DNA of 64,000 bases. It comes from Lepus europaeus. Lineage: Eukaryota; Chordata; Mammalia; Lagomorpha; Leporidae. The notes under the pieces are model-generated. The model was not told the origin of the DNA. It saw only the letters and a program-made list of their open reading frames with translations, and did not search any database. The stretch lies in the NCBI RefSeq assembly GCF_033115175.1, contig NC_084834.1:38918077-38982076 (forward strand), written 5' to 3'. A program made the position numbers and the translations under genes. Shown here in pieces: positions 55,409 to 64,000 of this stretch. Numbering within the stretch: position 1 is the stretch's first letter; each line of letters opens with the position of its first letter.

Positions 55409-55665
55409 CGGGGCTAGCATTGTGGCATAACAGGTTAAGCCTCTGCCTACAGTGCTGGCATCCCATTTGGGCACCAGTTTGAGTCCTCGCTGCTCCACTT
55501 CTGATCCAGCTCTCTGCTAAATGTGCCTGTGAAAAGTAGCAGAGGATAACCCAGGTGCTTGGGCCCCTGCCATGCGTGTGAGAGACCCAGATGAAGCTCC
55601 TGGCTCCTGGCTTTCACCTGGCCTGGCCCTGGGCCACTGTGGCCATACTTTGGGGAGTTTGTGAA
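55409..55665 (+). mobile_element. CSINE (sense), 3'-truncated, in MaLR 3' LTR
   Basis: 'cggggctagcattgtggcataac' to 'ccatactttggggagtttgtg'. Just before it (55379-55408) is a T-rich 'ttttaatatttatttatt' scrap like an antisense CSINE tail. Confidence 0.88.
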
Positions 55666-56089
55666 TTGAAAGCTAACTGCCTGACATCTTGCTCTGGTAT
55701 TGCAAATAATTCCTACTTTCTTCCACCTCCCTGATATCAATAGTTGGCTTGCTGAACTGCAGGCCAGTACATTCTCCTTTGGGGGTTCTACTGCGATCAC
55801 GCCAAACAAATCTGCTGGTGTTCTATAATGATCTGACTTATCGCCAAACAGTCACACTGGGGGTAAGGGCATTAACATGTGTGTTTGGGGAGGACACAGC
55901 TGAGTCCTTAGCACTATCATTGACTGGGAGTATATCAATAGGTGAGAAGTGAAACAAAAGAAAGTAATGAGAATCTTAACTCTATTACTCTAACTTATTC
56001 TGAATTTCCTAATAACTGAGGTGGTATCATCTTTAGCATATTTAAAACATAGAAAAGTTCCAGTTGCTTTGACTAGATTTTTGACCTTT
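55666..56089. other. unique interval
   Basis: No gene or repeat recognised. The rest of the MaLR 3' LTR is not found here. Confidence 0.4.
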
Positions 56090-56192
56090 TTTTTTTAAAA
56101 AAAAGATTTACTTTATTGATTTGAAAGACAGAGTTACAGAGAGAGACAAAAAGAGGAAGAGAGAAACAGACAGCTATCTTCCACACTAGGTT
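56090..56192 (-). mobile_element. CSINE tail fragment (antisense)
   Basis: 'aaaagatttactttattgatttgaaagacagagttacagagagag ... ctatcttccacac'. Only the tail third remains. Confidence 0.85.
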
Positions 56193-56215
56193 TTTATAGT
56201 TAAGAAGTACATTCA

Positions 56216-56543
56216 GGGGCCAGTGCCATGGCTCACTTGGTTAATCCTTTGCCTGTGGTGCTGGCATCCCATATGGGCTCCAGGTTCTAGTCCTGGTTGC
56301 TCCTATTCCAGTCCAGCTCTCTGCTGTGGCCTGGGAAGGCAGTGGAGGATGGCCCAAGTGCTTGGGTCCTGCATCCACATGGGAGACCAGGAGGAAGCAC
56401 CTGGCTCCTGGCTTTGGATTGGCACAGCACTGCGCTGGCCAAAGTGGCCATTTGGAGAGTGAACCAACGTAAGGAAGACCTTTCTGTCTCTCCCTCTCAC
56501 TGTCTATAACTCTGTCCAAAAAAAAAAAAAAAAAAAAAAAAAA
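56216..56543 (+). mobile_element. CSINE (sense) with perfect 14-bp TSD
   Basis: Flanked by AAGAAGTACATTCA at 56202-56215 and 56544-56557. Head 'ggggccagtgccatggctcac', with an A-run over 25 bases. Confidence 0.96.
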
Positions 56544-56557
56544 AAGAAGTACATTCA

Positions 56558-57034
56558 TTCAAAATCTATGTTACATTCTTTTGCAATTGGAATTCTTTGC
56601 TTGTTTGTTTCTCAGAAGATAACAGTTTCCAGGTGTTTTCAGAAGCTCATCAAGAATCCTGGCAGCCAGGATGATGTGTCTCTCAGATCTCTCAATATGA
56701 CTCCAAGAGCCGAAGCCTGGTGGCCTTGCTAATGCTCAACAACCATTGGTCGGAGCCCAGGCCACACTTTCTATGAGCTGCTCCTGGCTCCTTGCTGAGT
56801 GTGCTGGGATAGGGACTCTAAGGCAGGCCCATTGCTATGCAATGTAGGACTCTTCTGAGGGGTGGGTTTGGCTTGAGAACCCACCACTGGCCTGTCTGGG
56901 TTCTTACAGACTGTGCTGCTGCCTAAGCTCCTTGCTTCTGATGTGGGCATGGGATGTATGAACTTTACTCTGGGCTCTTGTCTTGCACCAAGACAAGCAT
57001 TCTAGTGCAAAAAGTCACGAAAAAATTTATTCAG
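56558..57034. other. unique interval
   Basis: No gene recognised. Confidence 0.4.
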
Positions 57035-57362
57035 GGGCCAGTGCTGTGGTGTAGCGGGTAAAGCCGCCGCCTGCAGTGCCGGCATCCCATATGGGCGCTG
57101 GTTTGAGTCCCGGCTGCTCCACTCCCTATCCAGCTCTCTGCTATGGCCTGGGCTAGCAGTAGGAGATGGCTCAAGTCCTTGGGCCCCTGCATCCACGTGG
57201 GAGACCTGGAAGAGGCTCCTGGCTTCGGATTGGCACAGTTCCGGCTGTTGCGGCCACTTGGGGAGTGAACCGTTGGATGGAAGACCTCTCTCTCTCTCTC
57301 TCTCTCTCTCTGCCTCTTTGTGTAACTCTGACTTTCAAATAAATAATTAATCTTAAAAAAAG
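57035..57362 (+). mobile_element. CSINE (sense)
   Basis: Head 'ggggccagtgctgtggtgtagcggg' to 'ctttcaaataaataattaatc'. Contains CACGTG at 57194-57199. Confidence 0.94.
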
Positions 57363-57365
57363 GGA

Positions 57366-58914
57366 AAAAATAACAACATTTAAAACAATTTATCCAGAAG
57401 GTGAGAAAGTGAACACATGAACATGCATGCACATGGGTTGCCCTCCACAGAGAGATACCTGTTATAAGCAGGCAGCGGGCCAGAGGATTGCCTGAAAGGA
57501 GGGGTTGTGGGGGAGAGGAGAGAGCAAGGGCACCCACATGGCACCTCTAGCCATGGTCTGCAATGAGAGAGAGAGAGAGAATCCTTTCAGTTGGCCTCTT
57601 CATGAGGTGAGGGTGGTGCCTTCACACGTGTGAAGCCACCTGGGAATTACATGGTACGTCCACAAGTTTCATGTGGAGCTTAATGACTATATTTTCATGG
57701 TATGCCTTGTCATGTTCTGGGTGGAGCAGGTGCATCCTGGGAAAGGGGGCATTTTGATTGACAAATAGGAAGAAAGTATTACATTGGGGCTTATGACTTC
57801 CAGCTCAGCAGACCCAAACTAACTTCCTGCCTGTTGATTCCACAACACTTCCTCCCTCGCTTCGCCCTCTCCTCACCTCTTATGTAGAATGGCTGCTCTG
57901 TCAGCCTCCTCCAGGTTCCTTCTCAAGTTTCCTTTACAGACATTGTGCCTAATACATCTCCTGCATGCATGGAAGCAGACCCCTCCAACATCATCAACAT
58001 AAAGTTGAGGTTATTGCTCATGGTGGTAGGAGGGAGCTACCATCCCAAGAGAACTTTGATATGTCTCAAAGAAGGAATGGCAAGGTCCAACTTTACTGAC
58101 CTATTGTAGTCTGGGTTAAGGCAAGTCTTTCAGTTGTAGGGTGATACGGGGAAACTAGGCAGGGAGTTAGATAGAAATAGGGGAACTGAAATTTTTAACA
58201 CCCCATGTGTTGTAACTTTATCCTTTCACCTACCAATCTAATATGACTTTCTTCCCAGGATGCACCTGTGTCTCACCCGGGACTAGGAAGGAGGAGACAC
58301 CTTGATGGCCATGTGGAAGCTAAACTCCACATGGAGGTGCCATAAAAGTCCCAGAAAGCTTCACTCCAGCTAAGACACCACTCCATTTGTTTATTCAATT
58401 AAGGCTTCATCTCCTACCTCATAAAATTGATGATGGGGGAGGGGACCCTCTTCTGCCCTCGGCCATGTTTGGGGATCCCTTTCTGACTTTCTCTCTGTCT
58501 CCTCACAGACAACTTTCTGGCCCACTCATGACAGGTATCCGGTATCCCTCCACGTGGGATGGCCCACACTCATGAATACGTGTCCACTGTCTCTTAAATA
58601 ACCCTTGGTCTCACCCGTGCACTAAATGCTTGCTTCTGCTTTGAATGCTTATGTCTGCAGCGGCAAGAACCTGAGATGAAGATGTGCAGGCCCATAATTG
58701 GCAGACTAGGTACAGACATGAAATCATAGTAATTTAGGATTGGCGGGAACAGCAAAGCAAGAAACTGGTAGGCCAGGAGACCACAGAAAACTGCTGATGT
58801 TTCCTGTTAAAGAGTTGAGTCTTTCAGAGAATTCCCTGCCGTGTAAAATCGAGGTATGCACCTGTGCAAGAGTCTTCTGGAATAGTCAAGTGATGCTAAT
58901 AAAGACAGTGAATA
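57366..58914. other. SINE-free interval, possibly ERV-derived at its end
   Basis: About 58240-58700 has LTR-like features (cataaaagtcccagaaagc, gtctcttaaataaccc, gcggcaagaacctgagatg) without a clear family. The rest is unique. No gene recognised. Confidence 0.35.
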
Positions 58915-59235
58915 GGTTTTTGGTGTTGTGGTATAGCGGGTATAGCCATGGGCATCCCATATGGGAGCCAGTTTGAGTCTCGGCTGCTCCACCACAGATC
59001 CAGCTCCCTGCTAATGCACCTGGGAAAGCAGAGGAAGATGGCCCAAAGTTTTGGGTCCCTGCACTCTCGTCAGACCTGGAAGAAGCTCCTGGCTTCAGCA
59101 TGGCCCATCCCTGGCTGTTGCAGCCATTTGAGGAATGTACAAGCAGATAGAAGACCTCTTGCTCTCCCTGTCTCTCCCTATCTCTCTCTGTAACTCTTCC
59201 ATTCAAATGAATAAAGTAAATCCTTTTTTAAAAAA
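58915..59235 (+). mobile_element. CSINE (sense)
   Basis: 'ggtttttggtgttgtggtatagcggg' to 'ccattcaaatgaataaagtaaatcc'. Confidence 0.9.
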
Positions 59236-59363
59236 AAACAATAAATAGTAAATGATGTCAATGAACACTGTAAATGTGTGGGGGATGGGTGGTTTCCACT
59301 AATTACTTCTTGGCATCTATATGGAAGGACACACCTACACAGGCAAAAAAATAAAAACAAATT

Positions 59364-59690
59364 AGGCCAGCGCCACGGCTCACTAGGCTAATCCTCCGCC
59401 TGCAGCGCCGGCACCCCGGGTTCTAGTCCCGGTGGGGGCGCTGGATTCTGTCCCAGTTGCTCCTTTTCCAGTCCAGCTCTCTGCTGTGGCCTGGGAAGGT
59501 AGTGGAGGATGGCCCAAGTGCTTCGGCCCTGCACCTGCATGGGAGACCAGGAGGAAGCACCTGGCTCCTGGCTTCAGATTGGCGCAGCGCTGGCTGTGGC
59601 AGCCATTTAGGGGGTGAACCAACATAAGGAAGACCTTTCTGTCTCTCTCACTGTGTAACTCTGCCTGTCAAAAAAATAATAATAATAAAA
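59364..59690 (+). mobile_element. CSINE (sense), intermediate to younger type
   Basis: 'aggccagcgccacggctcact' to 'ctgcctgtcaaaaaaataataataa'. Confidence 0.94.
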
Positions 59691-59721
59691 AAACAAAAGC
59701 ATACCTTTTAAGCATACCTTT

Positions 59722-60046
59722 CTTTTTTTAATTTTTAAAATCAGAGTTACACGCAGAGAAAAGGAGAGGCAGAGACAGAGAGAGAGAGGTCTTCCATACA
59801 CTGATTCACTCCCCAAATGGCCGCAAAGGCCATAGCTGTGCAGTTCCGAAGCCAGGAGCCAAGAGCTTCTTCCAGGTCTCCCATGTGGGTGCAGGGGTCC
59901 AAGAACTTGGGCCGTCTTCTAATGCTTTCCCAGGCCAAAGCAGAGAACTTGATGGGAAGAGGAGCAGCTGGGACTAGAACCGTGCCCATTTGGGGTGCCA
60001 GAACTACAGGTAGAGGATTAACCTACAGTGCCACAGTGCCGGTCCC
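59722..60046 (-). mobile_element. CSINE (antisense)
   Basis: 'tttttttaatttttaaaatcagagttacacgcag' to 'gccacagtgccggtccc'. A 12-bp direct repeat (agcataccttt) precedes its tail at about 59699 and 59711. Confidence 0.92.
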
Positions 60047-60199
60047 TCATATATATAGTTTTAAGAGTGTAACCACACTTCCCATCCTACCCTCACTCCC
60101 ACAATCCTTTTAGTCTAAGCTTTAAGAGAGATGATTGTATAGTTTGAGTTATTAATTTTGTCTAGCTGATAAGAAACCTAAAATAATTGTCTTAGATAT

Positions 60200-60361
60200 T
60201 CTTTTTTATGTAAAATAGCATGGAGGCAGAAATTGTGACCCCTGTGGAAGCAGGAGTGGGTCATTGCTCCTGTGAGCTCAGGTTTGTTGTCTCCTGAAGT
60301 AACATGAAGCTACAGACAAGAAGAGTGGTGAACAGTGAAGCAAAGTTTAATGGAAAGAAGT
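60200..60361 (-). repeat. LTR-like segment (antisense), partial
   Basis: 'gtgaacagtgaagcaaagtttaatgg' reads 'ccattaaactttgcttcactgttcac' on the - strand, a poly(A)-signal/R-region-like stretch of class I LTRs. A CSINE head fragment follows. Confidence 0.35.
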
Positions 60362-60409
60362 ACACCTGCAGGCGGTGGCTTTACCCACTGTGCCGCAGTG
60401 CTGGCCCCC
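60362..60409 (-). mobile_element. CSINE head-only fragment (antisense)
   Basis: 48 bases 'cacctgcaggcggtggctttacccactgtgccgcagtgctggcccc', which is only the tRNA-like head. Confidence 0.85.
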
Positions 60410-60734
60410 AGACTAGAGTTTTTTATGAATAAAGTTATGGGCTCTCCATTTCTCCTCCACCTGTCTGGGATGTCTTGCTGGGTGGAGGGCTTTCTGGGTG
60501 TGGTGTTCCTAAAATTCTTCCCAGTACTTCTTAACCAACCCAATAACTCCCTTGGTGCAGGGCAGGGAAGACTCCCATAAGCAGCCTCTGAGACAGGGCT
60601 GGGACCCCAACAAAACCTTTGCTATGTAAATGCTGGATTGCCTCTACATTTCTTCCCTCTCCAACTGTAGGAGTCGCAAGAGTTGCTAGGCAGTCAGGGT
60701 GGTCCTAGTGGAAATTGAGGCCGTGGGCCTGCCA

Positions 60735-61050
60735 TTCCTTGAAAGCTTCCAATCTTATCATGAGACTAGCAAGGATTCCTTCTGGGCTCCCAGTTTATTG
60801 TGAAGTAAGTTAGGTATCCCACCCTTCTGATGGGAAGCCAGATAGGATAAAAGATTGCAAATCATATCTTTTGATGGGTTTTGTCTCTGTCTTATAATTG
60901 AATGTCATTTTTTTTTCTTCTCCAAAATTGTGTTTAAAAATCCCAGTACCACTGGCCCCTTTGGGTTCCATTCCACTATGGCTGGAGGTCTTTGACTCTA
61001 ATCAAGCTTGCTTTTAAATCTCTCTGCTTCTCCACTTGGAAGTTCTTCCA
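60735..61050 (+). mobile_element. LTR, unnamed family, copy B (sense)
   Basis: 'tatcatgagactagcaagg', 'cacccttctgatggg', 'ttttgatgggttttgtctc', 'tgtttaaaaatccc' (TATA-like), 'ggaggtctttgactctaatcaagctt'. Same ordered blocks as 45110-45570 and 63640-64000 on the other strand. Confidence 0.6.
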
Positions 61051-61130
61051 TGTGAGACAAAGAACCGAGTTAATAATATTTTCCACACTGCCATTTCACC
61101 CATAACACAACCACCCAAAAATTTCTACGG

Positions 61131-61132
<2 letters not shown>

Positions 61133-61163
<31 letters not shown>
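61133..61163. repeat. poly-A run (31 bases)
   Basis: Isolated A-run without a CSINE body beside it. Possible remnant tail of an otherwise unrecognised insertion. Confidence 0.85.
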
Positions 61164-61167
<4 letters not shown>

Positions 61168-61590
61168 CATTTTCTTTGGCACTCTACTTAGTTACCTTAA
61201 CTCTGACTCGTTGCGCAGTTTCCATTCTTGAGTTTGCCCCATTGTACAAGTTGGCTGGAACCATCTTGTCAGCATTCTAGGAAGAAAGCCAAAGAAGGAA
61301 AGAAAGTGACAACACCAGCTATTGTTCCCATTTCAGAGTTTTTCTAGAAGGCTCTCCAACAATTTTCACATGTTAGTCATCCGGCTGTGCCTCTCTACAA
61401 GAGAGATTGGACATGTGGGCTTCTAGTTGAACACAATACCTTCCAGAATGGGAGAAACTGGATGACTCTTTTTTAGCACACTACTTCTCCAACTAATCTC
61501 TCAATATAAATATAAATTGGTATGCTTTTGGAAAAACTCTTCAAAGCAGTGATAATCCTTGATTCGTTAATTTGACTTCTTTAGGAATCA
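61164..61590. other. unique interval
   Basis: No gene or repeat recognised. Confidence 0.4.
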
Positions 61591-61607
61591 AAAAGTCTAT
61601 TGATTCT

Positions 61608-61950
61608 TTTTTTTTTTTTTGACAGGCAGAGTGGATAGTGAGAGAGAGAGACAGAGAGAAAGGTCTTCCTTTTGCCGTTGGTTCACCCTCCAATGGCCGC
61701 CGCGGTAGCGCGCTGCGGCCGGCGCACTGCGCTAATCCGAAGCCAGGAGCCAGGTGCTTCTCCTGGTCTCCCATGCGGGTGCAGGGCCCAAGCACTTGGG
61801 CCATCCTCCACTGCCTTCCCGGGCCACAGCAGAGAGCTGGCCTGGAAGAGGGGCAACCGGGATAGAATCCGGTGCCCCAACCGGGACTAGAACCTGGTGT
61901 GCCGGCGCTGCAAGGCAGAGGATTAGCCTGTTAAGCCATGGCGCTGGCCC
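61608..61950 (-). mobile_element. CSINE (antisense), youngest type with TSD
   Basis: Flanked by AAAAGTCTATTGATTCT (61591-61607) and AAAATCTATTGATTCT (61951-61966), which differ by one base. Carries the insert 'gccgccgcggtagcgcgctgcgg'. Confidence 0.96.
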
Positions 61951-62008
61951 AAAATCTATTGATTCTATTCTATTACCAAAAAGCCTTCTGTGTAAAGACA
62001 GTAATCTG

Positions 62009-62328
62009 GGGGCTGACACTGTGACACAGTGGGTTAAGCTGCTGTCTGCAGAGTTGGCATCACATATGGGTGTTAGTTAGAGTCCTGGCTGTCTGCTTGG
62101 ATCCCGCTCCCTAGAAATGTGCCTGGGAAAACAGCTGAAGACATCCTGAGTCCTTGGGACCCTGCACCCATGTGGGAGACCCGAAAGAAGCTCCTGGCTC
62201 CTGGCTTCAGCCTGGCCCAGCACCAGCCATTGCTGGTGATCCAGCAATGGAAGATCTCTCTGTCTGTCTGTCTGTCTCTCCTCTCTCTTTCTCTTTAACT
62301 CTTTCAAAAAAATAAATAAATCTTTTTA
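62009..62328 (+). mobile_element. CSINE (sense)
   Basis: 'gggggctgacactgtgacacagtggg' to 'ctctttcaaaaaaataaataaatc'. Confidence 0.92.
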
Positions 62329-62349
62329 AAAACCCCACATTGATTTTTT

Positions 62350-62470
62350 TCCCTATTACCCAGAAGAGAGGAAAACTAGAAGGAGTCTATATGTCCACTG
62401 ACGGGATAATGGGAAATAAAACATGATATCCCCAGCTAAAATAGAATATTACAAAAACCAGTGACAGTCA
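62350..62470 (+). mobile_element. possible L1 3' scrap
   Basis: 'gaaaactagaaggagtctatatgtccactgacgggataatggg ... atagaatatta' follows the L1 3' layout (aactggaa.. tatgtccactga.. ggaatatta). Short and diverged. Confidence 0.4.
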
Positions 62471-62479
62471 TGTTAGTAA

Positions 62480-63150
62480 AATGGTGCAGTCTTATCTATG
62501 GCACGATCTATACCCTGGACATTATCCTAGGCTCTAGCCCCCCGCCACCATTGCTGGAAGCCAGGTGACCCCATGGCTCTCGTGATGTCTCTCTCTCTCT
62601 TTTGATCTCTTATGCTCTCCTTCTCCCTCTTTTCCGTCTTCGCCCTTCCCTCCAGTCTGATGGACTTTCCCACCAATAAACCCTTTCCCTTACTCCGGTG
62701 TTTGTTGTGTTTTGTGGTGGCCTTATAAGTCACACATGAATTTTATTGAAAATGAGAGGCGAGGCAAGTCAACCGATCGGGATTGACACTCCTTACGGGA
62801 GTGTGGCGCCCGACAGCAAATAACACAGCTTTTTGTAGTTTTCTGTCTAGTAGGGCTCACAATTTTGAACCCATGGTATGCAGTGTACAATAACAAACCC
62901 AAGATATGGTTGTAAGATAACAGTTAACAATAACAAACCCAGGAACAATAACAAACCCAAGATATAGTTGTAAGATAACAGTGCCAGGAACATTTCTGTC
63001 AATTTAGGCAGAACACTCTGGTTGTGCCCTTTCTCAGTTCCTGGAATTTGGGCCTGCATAGTTTCACAAGATACACCCTTAGCTGTTAGCAAGCAAAGCT
63101 AATATGTACAGAAGTAAGAGATCTGCAATTAGCTGTTAGCCACAGTTACT
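62480..63150. mobile_element. composite LTR/ERV-derived segment
   Basis: On + : CT-rich sequence, 'ccaataaaccctttccc' and a GT-rich stretch, as in an R-U5 boundary, then TGGCGCCCGA at 62804-62813. On - : a duplicated U3-like block and 'caataaaattcatgtgtg'. The two readings conflict, so it may be two LTR pieces. No gag, pol or env frame is present. Confidence 0.4.
62885..62990. repeat. imperfect tandem repeat
   Basis: The block ACAATAACAAACCCAAGATA with a following ttgtaagataacag occurs twice (from 62887 and 62945), with a third partial copy between them. Typical of duplicated LTR enhancers. Confidence 0.75.
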
Positions 63151-63640
63151 CCATTTTGATTTTGACTCTACGTCCATAGGTGCTAAATAACATTTGTAAA
63201 AACCATGTGATGACATGGGAAATTCTTGCAATATGGTGTTCAGTGAAGGAAAAACCATGATGAAAAAATATTGGAAGAAATTTTTCCAAAATATTGATAA
63301 TGATTATATTAGAAGGTTGGCCACCTGCTTTTACTCCTCGTGGATAGTTTTTTTCCAATTTTTTGATTGGTCATCTATAAGTAGATTAAAATAAGAGGTT
63401 AGCAAAACCACTGGAGACTTAATTTACTATTCTAGTATGAGCACAAGGTATCAACCTCCAAAAATGATACACTCATATTGTTCTGTAGTTCTTGTTTCTT
63501 CTTACTCACAAAGATCTGATAAAAGTTTTTCATAATTGGCCTGATAACCACCTAAATAAATTGGAATCACATCACATTTTGACTGCTTAGCTCTGGTGAG
63601 GAAAAAAACAATCAATCCTTCTTACAGCAGTGGAATCAAA
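63151..63640. other. AT-rich interval, nothing recognised
   Basis: No gene or repeat recognised. Confidence 0.4.
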
Positions 63641-64000
63641 GCTTTTTTAGACAAGACAGTGAACAAAGCTTGATTTATTTAAGTCAGAAACCTCCTGCCG
63701 CAGTGTCTGTAGTGGGGCTCCAAGAGAGGAAGACCAGAGAAATTTGCCAAAGTGAGATTTTTTGAGCACAAATTTAGAGGAGCAGAGTAACAGCCAAGAA
63801 GCAGAGGATGAGGACAAAACCCATCAGAGGGCCAGAATTGTAATCCTCTTTAGCCTGTTCATGATAAAACAAAAATGCCATCAGAAGGGTGGTTTTTCTA
63901 GTCTCATGATAAAACTAGAAACTTGGAGGGGTGGGGTCACTACTTCCTTGCTATTCTCTTAAATGATAAAACTGGAAACTCAGAGGAGTGGGATAGACAC
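63640..64000 (-). mobile_element. LTR, unnamed family, copy C (antisense, cut by window end)
   Basis: On the - strand: 'tatcatgagactagaa', 'cacccttctgatggc', 'ctgatgggttttgtcc', 'ttggagccccactac', 'aaataaatcaagctttgttcac'. Matches copies A and B in order. Confidence 0.6.

Noticed and set aside
3881..62328. tRNA genes suggested by A-box and B-box-like sequence in CSINE heads
   Set aside because: CSINE heads are tRNA-derived, but they lack a full cloverleaf and continue into the SINE body.
62847..63092. 81-codon - strand frame with a hydrophobic stretch that could suggest a retroviral envelope tail
   Set aside because: The hydrophobic run is made by the duplicated acaataacaaaccca block, and no envelope motif or longer frame is present.
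1..64000. A novel bacterial-type defence, CRISPR or biosynthetic system
   Set aside because: The sequence is a vertebrate locus with introns and SINEs. No operon, direct-repeat/spacer array or unknown multi-gene cluster is present.

Overview
This is a mammalian nuclear window, almost certainly from a lagomorph close to the European rabbit. The main reason is about 70 copies of the lagomorph-specific, tRNA-derived C repeat (CSINE), which occur on both strands at more than one per kilobase. Two protein-coding genes are recognised by their translated exons, and both are conserved vertebrate genes. I see no bacterial, viral-operon or CRISPR-type system.

Layout: (1) 1-3.9 kb is the 3' end of ELF2 (an ETS-family transcription factor) on the + strand, with its last two coding exons (639-989 and 1402-2026) and a long 3' UTR. 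(2) 3.9-11 kb is a SINE-filled spacer. (3) 11.9-42.8 kb is the whole of NOCT (nocturnin, a circadian NADP(H) 2'-phosphatase) on the - strand. It has a last exon with 3' UTR (about 11.95-13.81 kb), a middle exon (15381-15650), a 26 kb SINE-packed intron 1, and a first exon (41993-42167) in a CpG island with a CACGTG E-box upstream. The spliced reading frame is 426 codons plus stop, without breaks. (4) 42.8-64 kb lies upstream of NOCT. It has no recognisable gene and holds nested CSINEs, an old MaLR provirus with both LTRs (about 52.96-55.38 kb), three copies of one unnamed LTR family, and other ERV-like pieces.

ELF2 and NOCT are convergent (tail to tail), the arrangement I recall for the human 4q31 region. 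The two genes are not known to act in one pathway. The regulatory features worth attention belong to NOCT: the promoter E-box, an AU-rich nonamer and a miR-122-type site in its 3' UTR, and an internal MGNGTS start that could produce a non-mitochondrial form. The rest is mostly a record of serial retrotransposition (SINE in SINE, SINE in LTR), often with readable target-site duplications (TSDs).

CSINE boundaries without a stated TSD are read by eye and are good to about 10-20 bases. Most small open frames in the window fall inside CSINEs and are not genes.
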